A DNA stretch of 64,000 nucleotides from Gordonia rubripertincta (GTDB lineage Bacteria; Actinomycetota; Actinomycetes; Mycobacteriales; Mycobacteriaceae). Under the pieces are notes generated by a model that was not told the DNA's origin, did no database searches, and worked only from the letters and a program-made list of their open reading frames with translations. The stretch spans positions 3,162,001-3,226,000 of the forward strand of contig NZ_CP136136.1 in NCBI RefSeq assembly GCF_038024875.1. The letters run 5' to 3'. Shown here one piece after another: positions 16,655 to 24,280 of this stretch (its first letter is position 1; each line of letters begins with the position of its first letter). Both the position numbers and the translations under genes were made by a program.

Positions 16655-17308
16655 TCATTCAGACGCCGCTGCACGCACCGCCGCGGTGAGGTCGTCGATC
16701 GTGTTCGGTTGTAGCCGATTCTCGTCGAGGAAGAATGTGGGGGTGCCTTGGACCCCGAGAGCCAGACCGTCAGCGACGTCGGCGCGGATCCGTTCGAGCG
16801 TGGCCGGGCTGTTGTAGACCGTGTCGAAGGCCGCCATATCGAGATCGAGGTCGACGGCGAAGCTACGGAACAGGTCGTCAGCGGGGACTTGCTGTTCGCC
16901 CCAATGGGTTTGGGTGGTGAACATGCGCTGGTACATCTGCTCGAACCGCCCCTGCTGGGCGGCGGCTTCGACCGCGCGAGCAGCACGTTCGGCGTTGAAG
17001 TGTCCGGGCATCGGAAAGTAGCGGACGACGAACGTAACGCGGTCGCCGTAGGTTCGCCGCAGATCCTCGATGACCGGGTAGATGGCTCCGCAGGCTTCGC
17101 ACTCGAAGTCCAGGAACTCGACGAATTGCGCCCGGCTCTGCGCAGGCGACGTCAGCCGATGACTGTCGGGCCGGGTCACCAGATCAGACACCGCGGCGGT
17201 ATCGGACGGGGCGGGTGTGGAAGTGTCCTGATCGACGAGGACGGCGACTCCGATACCGACGATAATGGTTACGAAGAACGCCCACGCGAACTTGGTTGGT
17301 CTGGTCAT
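16655..17308 (-). CDS. DsbA-family thioredoxin-like membrane-anchored protein
   Basis: 217 residues. An N-terminal membrane helix (about 7-26) places a thioredoxin-fold domain outside the membrane. The active site is CEAC (Cys70 and Cys73) in FLDFECEACGAIYP, with the cis-Pro loop GTPTFFL near the C-terminus. It is likely a disulfide oxidoreductase for secreted proteins (Thioredoxin_4/DsbA-like). The DsbA-like gene and the adjacent lspA put envelope-maturation functions beside a metal ATPase, which is common on heavy-metal islands. Its stop lies 10 bp from the transposase stop, so the extreme C-terminus could have been altered by the insertion. Confidence 0.85.
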   Translation of the reverse strand: MTRPTKFAWAFFVTIIVGIGVAVLVDQDTSTPAPSDTAAVSDLVTRPDSHRLTSPAQSRAQFVEFLDFECEACGAIYPVIEDLRRTYGDRVTFVVRYFPMPGHFNAERAARAVEAAAQQGRFEQMYQRMFTTQTHWGEQQVPADDLFRSFAVDLDLDMAAFDTVYNSPATLERIRADVADGLALGVQGTPTFFLDENRLQPNTIDDLTAAVRAAASE

Positions 17309-17566
17309 ACGTTCAACGTAGAGGCGATGTCGGCGGGAATGAGGATCGGTCTCATCAGGCCGGGGGTTGCCTTCGGGGTAGCGCCCGGAATGTATGAACC
17401 TGATGTCTGTTCTCAGTCTTCATGGGTGCGCGCTACAAGCGGATCAGATTCTGTATCCGGCAGCGAGGAGTCTCTGGCGTTTCCTCTGGGAGCGGACCAT
17501 CGAGACTCCGGGCAGACGGTGAGCCGGGCAGTGACCAGCGCGGCCAGCCGGGCCCTGCGCCGGATC

Positions 17567-17576
17567 GGGGGGGGGG
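17567..17576. repeat. G10 homopolymer next to the lspA stop
   Basis: Ten consecutive G residues directly abut the lspA stop codon (17577-17579). The rest of the 268-bp gap 17309-17576 shows no gene. The tract is unusually long for bacterial DNA and prone to slippage, but lies just outside the coding frame. Confidence 0.9.
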
Positions 17577-18092
17577 TCAGCGCTCGGGTGAATGCTGCGC
17601 TCGTTCGTCGGGACTCCTGAATGCGGTGAGGGTGATCAAGATGGCAGCGCCGCCGACGATGAATGTGTCAGCGAGGTTGAACGTTGGCCACCAACCGGTG
17701 TGGAGATAGTCAGTGACCACTCCGTCGGGGAACCGATCGATGAGATTGGCGCTTGCCCCGCCGAGGATCGCTGCTAACCCCAGCCGCCCGAGGTGCCCGG
17801 TGCCTGGCGCCATCCGCCAGGAGGTGACCGCGACGATGAAGGTGATGATTCCGGTGACTGTGGGCAGCACCCATGCCGGGGCATCGGCGGCGATCGAAAA
17901 CGCCGCGCCCGGATTGAATGCCAGCCGCAGCTGCACCGGCCCCGTTCCGATGACTGCGCCGTCCGCGAGCGCGCTTGTGGCCCATGCCTTGACGGCCAGA
18001 TCGGTGGCCGCGAGTCCGACAGCGACGGCCAGCAGCCCGCACCGCCGTGTGAGGCGTACGCGGCGGTGCGCCACCGGAACCGCGGTGATCAC
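17577..18092 (-). CDS. lspA: Lipoprotein signal peptidase II, island copy
   Basis: Aspartic peptidase that removes signal peptides from prolipoproteins in the membrane. The 171 residues contain four hydrophobic segments and the paired catalytic Asp motifs GGASANLIDR and FNLADTFIVGG. The AFNPGAAFS segment is also typical. Its ATG overlaps the stop of the P-type ATPase gene (ATGA), so it belongs to the repressor-ATPase-lspA operon. LspA partners of metal ATPases are known from mobile lead and cadmium determinants such as pbr. A separate housekeeping lspA is expected elsewhere in the genome. Confidence 0.9.
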   Translation of the reverse strand: MITAVPVAHRRVRLTRRCGLLAVAVGLAATDLAVKAWATSALADGAVIGTGPVQLRLAFNPGAAFSIAADAPAWVLPTVTGIITFIVAVTSWRMAPGTGHLGRLGLAAILGGASANLIDRFPDGVVTDYLHTGWWPTFNLADTFIVGGAAILITLTAFRSPDERAQHSPER

Positions 18093-20089
18093 TGCCCGAC
18101 CGTCACTACGGACGGAGTCCGCTGGCCAGTTCCGGTCCTCGCCCGGGCTAGCGCTTTGACCCGGCCGGCGCGGACTCCGTTGGCGATGACGACGATCTCG
18201 GCGAGTTCGTGGACGGCGACGACGGCGGCGAGGCCGAGTATCCCGAACAGCGCGAGAGGGATGAGGATCGCGATCAGGGCGAGGGACAGGCCGACGTTCT
18301 GCAGCATGATCTTCCGGGCGCGGCGGGCGTGATCGAGTGCCTGCGGGAGGGTGCGGAGGTCTTCGCCCATGAGGGCGACGTCGGCGGTTTCGATCGCTAC
18401 GTCCGATCCCATTGCGCCCATGGCGATGCCGAGGTCGGCGGTGGCCAGGGCGGGAGCGTCGTTGATGCCGTCGCCGACCATCGCGGTGAACGAGTTCGTT
18501 CGGAGGTCGCCGATGATGCGGGCCTTGTCTTCGGGGCGGAGGTCGGCGTGTACGTCGTCGATGCCGGCGATCTTCGCCAGCGCGTTGGCGGTGGCGGTGT
18601 TGTCGCCGGTGAGCATCGCGACCGTGGCGCCGATGCGGTGCAGGTGCTCGATTACCGCGCCGGCTTCGGGGCGAAGCTCGTCACGGACGGCGACCGCGCC
18701 GATGACCTGACCGTCGTGTTCGATCAGGACGGCGGTGGCGCCGTCGGCCTGCATGGCCGCGACCCGCTCATCGAGCGGGCCGGGCTCGATCCAGTCGGGA
18801 CGGCCCAGCCGCGCGGGCCGTCCGTCGACGAGGCCGGTCAGGCCGGCCCCGGGAACAGCCTGCACATCGCGCGCGGCGGTGGTCTCGCCGTGGGCGGCGA
18901 GGATCGCGCGGGCGAGCGGGTGTTCGCTGTGCGCTTCCAGCGCCGCGGCGACGGCGAGCACCCGCTCCTGGCCCGGAGTGCGGTCGCCCAGGCTGCTCCC
19001 GGTGCTAGGAGCAGCGGTGTCGGTGGGGGTGGTGGCGATGTCGACGACGGTGGGCCGGTTCGCGGTCAGAGTGCCGGTCTTGTCGAGGGCGACGGTGCGG
19101 ACCCGGCCGAGGGCTTCGAGGGCGGCACCTCCTTTGACCAGGACGCCGATCTTGCTGGCGGCGCCGATCGCCGCGACCACGGTCACCGGCACAGAGATCG
19201 CCAGCGCACACGGCGACGCGGCGACGAGCACGACCAGGGCCCGTTCGATCCACGTGGCCGGGTCACCGAGCAGGGAGCCGAGGATCGCAATGGCGGCGGC
19301 GAAGATCATGATCGCCGGTACCAGGGGCTTGGCGATCCGGTCGGCGAGGCGTTGCGCGTCGCCCTTGCGGGACTGTTCGGCCTCGACGATCTGCACGATC
19401 TTGGCCAGCGAGTTGTTCTCCGCCGTGCTGGTGACATGCACGCTCAAGGCGCCGGTGCTGTTGATCGACCCGGCGTAGACCTGCGTGCCGGGTCCGGCTT
19501 CGACAGGCACGGATTCGCCGGTGATCGCCGAAACATCCAGTGCGGTGCGGCCTTCGGTGATGGTGCCGTCGGTGGCGATCCGCTCGCCGGGTTTGACCAA
19601 CATCTGGTCCCCGACGGCCAATTCCGCCGGGGAGACGGTGACCGGGGTGCCGTCGCGGAGCACGGTCGCGGAGTCCGGGACCAGATTTAGTAGCGCCCGC
19701 AGCCCGCGGCGGGTGCGGGCGACGGCGTACTCCTCAAGGCCTTCGCTGATGGAGAACAGCACAGCGAGCATCGCGGCTTCGCCGACCTCGCCGAGGATCA
19801 CCGCGCCGACCGCAGCAATCGTCATCAGGGTGCCGACGCCAATTTTGCCCTTCGCCAACCGGCTCAGGGTCGAGGGGACGAATGTCCACGCCCCGATCAG
19901 CAGCGCCACCCACTCCAGGGCGAGCGCGACCGGTTCGGGGCCGCCGGACCAGCTGGTGATGTACGCGGCGAGCAGGAACACCGCGGCCGCGGCGGCAGCC
20001 TGCAGCTCCCGCACCTGCCACCAGTGCTCCGGAGCCTGCTCGTCCTCACTGGCCGGTTCGTCGTGCCCGCATCCGCATGCGTCGCTCAT
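18089..20089 (-). CDS. P1B-type heavy-metal-transporting ATPase (SPC type)
   Basis: Metal efflux ATPase of 666 residues. It has the N-terminal Cys/His-rich MSDACGCGHDE, an actuator TGESVP, the transmembrane metal motif SPC (ASPCALAIS), the phosphorylation site DKTGTLT, the HP motif SEHPLA, and GDGINDAPAL. An SPC rather than CPC motif together with a C-terminal HE-containing helix (AVHELAEIV) fits the P1B-4 group (cobalt, zinc, iron, cadmium). No N-terminal HMA domain is visible. The ATG at 20089 overlaps the repressor stop (ATGA); a longer in-frame extension is discarded because it only reads across the repressor. The metal is probably Cd/Pb/Zn/Co, judged from the CmtR-like regulator. Confidence 0.9.
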   Translation of the reverse strand: MSDACGCGHDEPASEDEQAPEHWWQVRELQAAAAAAVFLLAAYITSWSGGPEPVALALEWVALLIGAWTFVPSTLSRLAKGKIGVGTLMTIAAVGAVILGEVGEAAMLAVLFSISEGLEEYAVARTRRGLRALLNLVPDSATVLRDGTPVTVSPAELAVGDQMLVKPGERIATDGTITEGRTALDVSAITGESVPVEAGPGTQVYAGSINSTGALSVHVTSTAENNSLAKIVQIVEAEQSRKGDAQRLADRIAKPLVPAIMIFAAAIAILGSLLGDPATWIERALVVLVAASPCALAISVPVTVVAAIGAASKIGVLVKGGAALEALGRVRTVALDKTGTLTANRPTVVDIATTPTDTAAPSTGSSLGDRTPGQERVLAVAAALEAHSEHPLARAILAAHGETTAARDVQAVPGAGLTGLVDGRPARLGRPDWIEPGPLDERVAAMQADGATAVLIEHDGQVIGAVAVRDELRPEAGAVIEHLHRIGATVAMLTGDNTATANALAKIAGIDDVHADLRPEDKARIIGDLRTNSFTAMVGDGINDAPALATADLGIAMGAMGSDVAIETADVALMGEDLRTLPQALDHARRARKIMLQNVGLSLALIAILIPLALFGILGLAAVVAVHELAEIVVIANGVRAGRVKALARARTGTGQRTPSVVTVGQ

Positions 20090-20487
20090 CGCCGCACCCC
20101 CGCCTTCGTGTCGCCCGTTGTGCAGCAGGAGGTGGTGGCGTCGGTGCCGTAGTTCGGGCACAACACAACCGCGTTTCCGGTCGCTGCCAGGAGGGTTTCG
20201 GCGGCGGCGAGCACGTCCATCAGCTCCGGTCGGGCCAGGCTGTAGAACACCTGCCGCCCCTGCGGGCGGCCTTCGACGAGCCCACAGTCCCGTAAGCACG
20301 CCACGTGCGCGGAGACCGTCGATTGCGCCAACCCCAGCTCCGCCATCAGATCCGCCACCCGGGCCTCGCCACCGTGCGCGAGGCGGGTTGCGATTGCCAG
20401 ACGGGTCCCATCGGAGAGGCTGTGGAACAACGCCACCGCGGGATCGAGGTCCGCCCTAGTCGCCACCGAGCACTCATTCATCGTCAT
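20086..20487 (-). CDS. ArsR/SmtB-family metal sensor, CmtR-like
   Basis: 133-residue winged-helix repressor of the ATPase-lspA operon. The recognition helix contains Cys64 and Cys68 (HVACLRDCGLV), matching Cys57/Cys61 of M. tuberculosis CmtR, and Cys110 in the C-terminal tail corresponds to CmtR Cys102. This predicts Cd(II)/Pb(II) sensing. The tail also has an extra CC pair (121-122). The ATG at 20487 lies inside a 20-bp perfect palindrome, and a -10 box TATCAT ends 6 nt before it, so the message is probably leaderless and autoregulated. Confidence 0.9.
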   Translation of the reverse strand: MTMNECSVATRADLDPAVALFHSLSDGTRLAIATRLAHGGEARVADLMAELGLAQSTVSAHVACLRDCGLVEGRPQGRQVFYSLARPELMDVLAAAETLLAATGNAVVLCPNYGTDATTSCCTTGDTKAGVRR

Positions 20488-20499
20488 ATGACGATGATA
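20478..20499. promoter_or_regulatory. Palindromic operator over the cmtR-like start and -10
   Basis: A perfect 20-bp palindrome (20478-20497, TCATCGTCATATGACGATGA) covers the start codon of the ArsR/CmtR-like gene and overlaps its -10 box TATCAT (reverse strand, 20494-20499). Binding here would block a leaderless transcript at its first bases and could also affect the divergent methyltransferase gene. Confidence 0.75.
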
Positions 20500-20579
20500 G
20501 CGGCATTGTGTGCTGTAATCGAATCATCACGAAGAAGTGGCAGCAGGCGCGGCCGGGCGAGATGGTGGGAGCTGTTGGT

Positions 20580-21176
20580 ATGCCGTCGATGTCGACGATC
20601 GAGTCTCTGTTCTGCCGCAGCGCACCGTGGCAGGCGGCCACCGGCAGGTGGGTACTCCCGTGGGCGCTGCAAGGCATCCATCCCCGAGGCCGGGTCCTTG
20701 AAATCGGTGGCGGCGCCGGCGCGATGACCGAACAGATCCTCACCACCAACCCCGACGAACTCGTGGATGTGACCGTCACCGACTTCGACCCGGTCATGGT
20801 CGCCGCCGCCAGCGATCGGCTGCAGGGTTTCGGGGCCCGCGCTCACGCCCAGGTCGCCGACGCCACAGCCCTGCCGTTCGAGGACGGAAGCTTCGACACC
20901 GTCGTCTCGTTCATCATGTTGCACCACGTCATCGACTGGGAACGCGCACTCGCCGAGGCTGCCCGAGTGCTCGCGCCCGGCGGAATGCTGGTCGGCTACG
21001 ACCTGCTCGGCAGCGCACCGGCGCGGCTGCTGCACAACCTCGAAGGGGCACCGCACCGGTTCATCCCCCGTGGCGAACTCCGCCTGCGCCTGACGTCTTT
21101 GCCTCTGACCGACATCACGGTCCGCGAGAACCCTGCGCTCGCCCGGTTCCGTGCCCGCCGTGCCGGTGACCGATGA
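20580..21176 (+). CDS. Class I SAM-dependent methyltransferase
   Basis: About 198 residues. SAM-binding motif I is VLEIGGGAGAMTEQIL, followed by the acidic VTDFDP strand, DATALPFEDGSFDTVVS and a post-motif LAPGGMLVGYD, as in UbiE/Methyltransf_11 proteins. The substrate is unknown. It lacks the paired cysteines of arsenite methyltransferase ArsM, so arsenic methylation is not supported. The start is uncertain: ATG at 20580 has GGGAG 8 nt upstream; 20508 (GTG) and 20562 (ATG) are alternatives. It is divergent from the metal repressor and overlaps the cyclase remnant (ATGA). Confidence 0.8.
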   Translation: MPSMSTIESLFCRSAPWQAATGRWVLPWALQGIHPRGRVLEIGGGAGAMTEQILTTNPDELVDVTVTDFDPVMVAAASDRLQGFGARAHAQVADATALPFEDGSFDTVVSFIMLHHVIDWERALAEAARVLAPGGMLVGYDLLGSAPARLLHNLEGAPHRFIPRGELRLRLTSLPLTDITVRENPALARFRARRAGDR

Positions 21177-21678
21177 CCACGCCACCACTGCACGGGCATC
21201 ACCATGGCCCTCCCTCGGACGAGCTCGCCGAGCTCGAGCAGCGTGACGTCGCGGTGGCGTTCGTCGACCTCGCCGGATACAGCGTGTTCACCGAGTTCTG
21301 CGGCGACCAGGAAGCCGCAGAACTGGCCATACGGTTGGCCTCTCAGACCTGGCAGGCAGGCTCTACGACCGGGCACGCGGCTGGTCAAGGCCATCGGCGA
21401 TGCGGTGATGCTCACCGCCGACGCCCCCCAAGTGATCCTCGCCACGATCACCGCCCCCGCGGCCGCGGCCGCCGGTCAAGACGGATTCATCGCCCTACGC
21501 GCCGGGATCGATCCACTACGGCAGCGCAGTCGTCCGCGACGGAGACCTGTTCGGGCACGCGGTCAGCGTCGCCGCCCGCATCACCGCCCTCGCTGGCGCC
21601 GGCCACGCCGTGATCACCGATCCGATCTGCCCGCCACCAGCCGAGCTGGATTGCTCGCCATGCTCGCTGACCTGCTGA
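21173..21678 (+). pseudogene. Class III adenylate/guanylate cyclase domain, frameshifted
   Basis: Three consecutive frames together spell a cyclase homology domain: VAVAFVDLAGYSVFTEFCG (from 21173), then RLVKAIGDAVMLTADAP (about 21375-21500), then HYGSAVVRDGDLFGHAVSVAARI (from about 21510 to the stop at 21678). The first break is near 21350-21375. The second coincides with a tandem GATC-GATC (about 21500-21508), and removing one GATC restores GIHYG. The gene starts with ATGA overlap on the methyltransferase stop. As written it cannot give a full domain. Confidence 0.8.
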
Positions 21679-21745
21679 AAGACACCGGAGTTGGCCTGCC
21701 AAAAGGACACCCGGATAAGGCTCGCTCAGTTCGTGCCGTCGCCGT

Positions 21746-22108
21746 TCAACAGCAACCCGTCGTAGCGCTGAGAACGTTGCGTAGTGCTTCCAACGAGTCC
21801 GGTTGCGCTCGGTAGTAGACGTTCATGCCGCGGCGCTCGGGGGTGACCATGCCGGCTTTGCGGAGCTGCCCCAGGTGGTGACTGGTGGTGGCTTCGGTGA
21901 GGCCGACCGCGGTCGCGAGGTCGCAGGTGCAGGTCCCGTCACCGGTGTCGGTAAGCAGGATTGAGACGAGCTTGATCCGAACGGGATCGGCAAGCGCCTT
22001 GAGCCGCAACGCGATCTGCAGCGCGGTGTCGTCATCGAGCGGTGCCGCCGATACCGGTGCGCAGCAGATCGGGGCGCTGATGTCGACCATCGGCAAGGGC
22101 TTCGGCAT
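21746..22108 (-). CDS. arsR: ArsR-family As(III)-responsive repressor (N-terminal CC type)
   Basis: 120-residue winged-helix repressor. Cys15-Cys16 near the N-terminus (PICCAP) together with Cys60/Cys62 (GTCTCDLA) match the arsenite site of Corynebacterium glutamicum ArsR (Cys15, Cys16, Cys55) better than the E. coli CVC site alone. The HTH is EATTSHHLGQLRKAGMV. The C-terminus ends GCC. It is divergent from arsI. The promoter reads TCGACA-N17-TACGAT with the -10 ending 6 nt before the ATG, so the transcript is probably leaderless. An operator-like site overlaps the -35. Confidence 0.9.
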   Translation of the reverse strand: MPKPLPMVDISAPICCAPVSAAPLDDDTALQIALRLKALADPVRIKLVSILLTDTGDGTCTCDLATAVGLTEATTSHHLGQLRKAGMVTPERRGMNVYYRAQPDSLEALRNVLSATTGCC

Positions 22109-22114
22109 GACCAG

Positions 22115-22143
22115 ATCGTACGCCCCTACTTGACATATGTCGA
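22115..22143 (-). promoter_or_regulatory. arsR promoter with operator-like site A
   Basis: On the minus strand, -35 TCGACA (22138-22143), a 17-bp spacer and -10 TACGAT (22115-22120) lie 6 nt from the start codon. The overlapping site TTGACATATGTCGA (22130-22143) contains the perfect palindrome GACATATGTC and recurs with 12 of 14 matches before arsR2 at 25742-25755. Confidence 0.75.
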
Positions 22144-22174
22144 AAAGGTGGGCACGCTGCAGAGTGGCCGCAGT

Positions 22175-22188
22175 TCGATATATGTCTC
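22175..22188. promoter_or_regulatory. Operator-like site B before arsI
   Basis: TCGATATATGTCTC on the plus strand is a degenerate copy of site A read in the other direction. It lies 20 bp before the arsI start, between site A and the gene, and suggests that one repressor controls both divergent genes. Confidence 0.55.
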
Positions 22189-22207
22189 ACAGGTGAAGGT
22201 GATGGTC

Positions 22208-22696
22208 ATGTCCCGTATGCAGTTGGCGCTCAACGTCGATGATCTCGATACCGCGATCGAGTTCTACTCCAAGCTGTTCAACACCACCCCGGCCAAACGC
22301 AAGCCGGGATACGCCAATTTCGCGGTCGTCGAGCCGCCGCTGAAACTGGTGCTGCTAGAGAACCCCGGCCAGGGCGGCACGATCAACCACCTCGGCGTCG
22401 AGGTCGAATCGAGCGAGAAGGTGCACGCCGAGATCGCCAGGCTGTCCGGGGAGGGCCTGTTCACGCAGGAGGAGATCAACTCCACCTGTTGTTTCGCAAC
22501 CCAGGACAAGGTCTGGGTGACCGGCCCGGCGAACGAGAAGTGGGAGGTCTACACCGTGCTCGCCGACTCCGACACCTTCGGCACCAGCCCGAAACTGTTG
22601 GAACAGAACGCCGCCGCCGACGACGCCGAGCAGGGTTCGGTGTGCTGCGGTGGCAGCGCCGCCGAACCGGCCGAAGCGCGCACGGCCTGCTGCTGA
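22208..22696 (+). CDS. arsI: ArsI/CadI-family dioxygenase-fold protein
   Basis: 162-residue vicinal-oxygen-chelate protein. Its likely function is ArsI C-As lyase, a non-haem Fe enzyme that cleaves methyl or aryl groups from trivalent organoarsenicals. Mycobacterial relatives were first named cadmium-induced CadI. Expected metal ligands are visible at Gln5, His61 and Glu113, and the arsenic-binding pair Cys94-Cys95 sits in NSTCCFATQDKVWVTGP. A C-terminal tail carries two more CC pairs. ATG at 22208 follows AGGTGAAGG; ATG 22202 is an alternative. It lies in the ars island, divergent from arsR. Confidence 0.9.
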   Translation: MSRMQLALNVDDLDTAIEFYSKLFNTTPAKRKPGYANFAVVEPPLKLVLLENPGQGGTINHLGVEVESSEKVHAEIARLSGEGLFTQEEINSTCCFATQDKVWVTGPANEKWEVYTVLADSDTFGTSPKLLEQNAAADDAEQGSVCCGGSAAEPAEARTACC

Positions 22697-22722
22697 GCCC
22701 GACGTTCAGCCCGCGCTCCCGC

Positions 22723-23133
22723 CTACCGCGCGATGCGGTCGGCGAGGGCGCGGATCCGCGCGGTGATGTCGTCGCGGATCAACCGCATCCGTTCGATGCC
22801 GTCGATGCCCCGTTCGGAGGGTTCGTCGGTGTTCCACACCTCGAGGGCGACGCCGTCGGGTGGGGTGACGTCGGCGGTGCCGACCACCACGACGAGATCT
22901 GCAGTTTGCATCAGTTCGTCGGTGAGTTGGCGCGGCTGATGTCCGTCCACGGTGGCGCCGACTTCGGCGAGCACCTGGGCGGACAGGTCGTTGACCTGGC
23001 CGCCGATCTTCGCGCTGGTGCCGGCCGAGGATGGGGTGATCCGGGCGGTGACTGTCGGTGTGAGATGTTCGGCCATCACCGATTTGCCGCGATTGGACAC
23101 GCACACGAACAGCACCTGCGGTGTCGTGCTCAC
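22723..23133 (-). CDS. arsC: Low-molecular-weight phosphatase/arsenate reductase-like protein with CX5K loop
   Basis: 136-residue LMW-PTP-fold protein. The phosphate loop reads CVSNRGKS, so Cys11 is followed by Lys17 where the classical CX5R signature has Arg. I recall such Lys variants among actinobacterial mycothiol-linked ArsC proteins, and that group is the most likely home. No resolving Cys pair comparable to the neighbouring ArsC proteins is present, which fits use of mycothiol rather than thioredoxin. The start overlaps the stop of the upstream arsC by 4 bp. Confidence 0.8.
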   Translation of the reverse strand: MSTTPQVLFVCVSNRGKSVMAEHLTPTVTARITPSSAGTSAKIGGQVNDLSAQVLAEVGATVDGHQPRQLTDELMQTADLVVVVGTADVTPPDGVALEVWNTDEPSERGIDGIERMRLIRDDITARIRALADRIAR

Positions 23134-23555
23134 CGGCCGACCTGCTGGTCGGCGGGTACGAGTTCGTCGAGCAGGTCCTCGACGAGCCCGCGGATCTGAT
23201 CGCGGATCGGGCGGACCGCATCAATGCCTTGACCGGCCGGGTCGTCGAGGGCCCAATCGCGGTACCTGACGCCGGGGAACACTGGACATGCATCGCCACA
23301 GCCCATGGTGATCACCACATCGGAGGATTCGACCGTGTCGGGGGTGAGGATCTTCGGTGACTGCGCGGAGATGTCGATACCGACTTCAGCCATCGCCTCG
23401 ACAGCGGCGGGATTGATCGAGTCGGCGGGAGCAGATCCGGCGGAGCGGACCTCGACACTGCCCCGGCCGAGAGCGGTCAGGAACCCCGCGGCCATCTGCG
23501 ATCGGCCAGCATTGTGGACGCACACGAACAGCACGCTAGGTCGAGAGGAAGACAT
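23130..23555 (-). CDS. arsC: Arsenate reductase, LMW-PTP type
   Basis: 141 residues. The catalytic loop is Cys12-VHNAG-Arg18, and the downstream GCGDACPVFPG supplies the two resolving cysteines typical of thioredoxin-coupled ArsC. It reduces arsenate to arsenite for export by Acr3. The ATG at 23555 is about 40 bp after the longer arsC. It overlaps the next reductase gene and belongs to the acr3 operon. Confidence 0.93.
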   Translation of the reverse strand: MSSSRPSVLFVCVHNAGRSQMAAGFLTALGRGSVEVRSAGSAPADSINPAAVEAMAEVGIDISAQSPKILTPDTVESSDVVITMGCGDACPVFPGVRYRDWALDDPAGQGIDAVRPIRDQIRGLVEDLLDELVPADQQVGR

Positions 23556-23596
23556 GAAACACAGGCCCTTTCAGCTGTGGAGGAAAGCTCGGAAAG

Positions 23597-24280
23597 TCAC
23601 ACACGGTCGGCCGTGAGCTCGGCAAGGAGCTCACGAACCCGGGCATCAAGGTCATCGCGGATCGCGCGAACCTCGCCAAGTGGACGGCCTTCAGGATCGG
23701 AGACCGTCCAATCGAGATACCGCTTACCGGGATAGATCGGACACGCGTCGCCGCAACCCATCGCTACGACCACGTCGGCGGCGGCGACCACATCGTCGGT
23801 TAGCGGTTTGGGGTACTGCGTACCCAAGTCGACGCCGATCTCGCTCATTGCTTCGACGACGGTCGGGTTGATCGAGTGCGCGGGGGCTGACCCGGCGGAG
23901 CGCACGTGTACCCGCCCAGCGGCGTGAGGGGTCAACAATCCGGCGGCCATCTGCGAGCGGCCGGCGTTCTGCACGCAGACGAACAGAACCTCGGGCACAT
24001 CCTTGGGCACCGCGCCCTCAGCCTGGGCGAGGGCGCGTAACCGATCAGCCGCGAACCGGCCCGCCAAGGTCGTCAGATGCGCATGCACCCGGGAGGTACG
24101 CCGTAACACGGTGTAGGACTCGAAAACACAGCGTTCCACCGTCTGCCGAGACACCACCCCCTCGTACTTGGCGGCCAAGTCAGCTGCGGTACGGGCCAAC
24201 ACGGTATGAGGCATCAACAGTTCGGGCTGCTCGCGGTGTTCACCGCGACGTAGGTGTTCGTCCAACGCATTCTCAGACAT
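23597..24280 (-). CDS. arsC: Arsenate reductase with N-terminal helical domain
   Basis: 227 residues. The C-terminal ArsC domain (about 95-227) has the loop CVQNAGR and the resolving pair in GCGDACPIYPG. The first 90 residues form a predicted helical domain (LARTAADLAAKYEGVVSRQTVE, then a Arg/Leu-rich segment). Such N-terminal extensions occur on actinobacterial ArsC proteins; their role is not clear to me. ATG at 24280 is chosen because it starts the conserved part. It overlaps the acr3 end by 8 bp, so both are translated from one message. Confidence 0.9.
   Translation of the reverse strand: MSENALDEHLRRGEHREQPELLMPHTVLARTAADLAAKYEGVVSRQTVERCVFESYTVLRRTSRVHAHLTTLAGRFAADRLRALAQAEGAVPKDVPEVLFVCVQNAGRSQMAAGLLTPHAAGRVHVRSAGSAPAHSINPTVVEAMSEIGVDLGTQYPKPLTDDVVAAADVVVAMGCGDACPIYPGKRYLDWTVSDPEGRPLGEVRAIRDDLDARVRELLAELTADRV

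Noticed and set aside
20580..21176. Methyltransferase as an ArsM arsenite methylase
   Set aside because: Despite the neighbouring ars genes, the conserved cysteines that bind As(III) in ArsM are not present.
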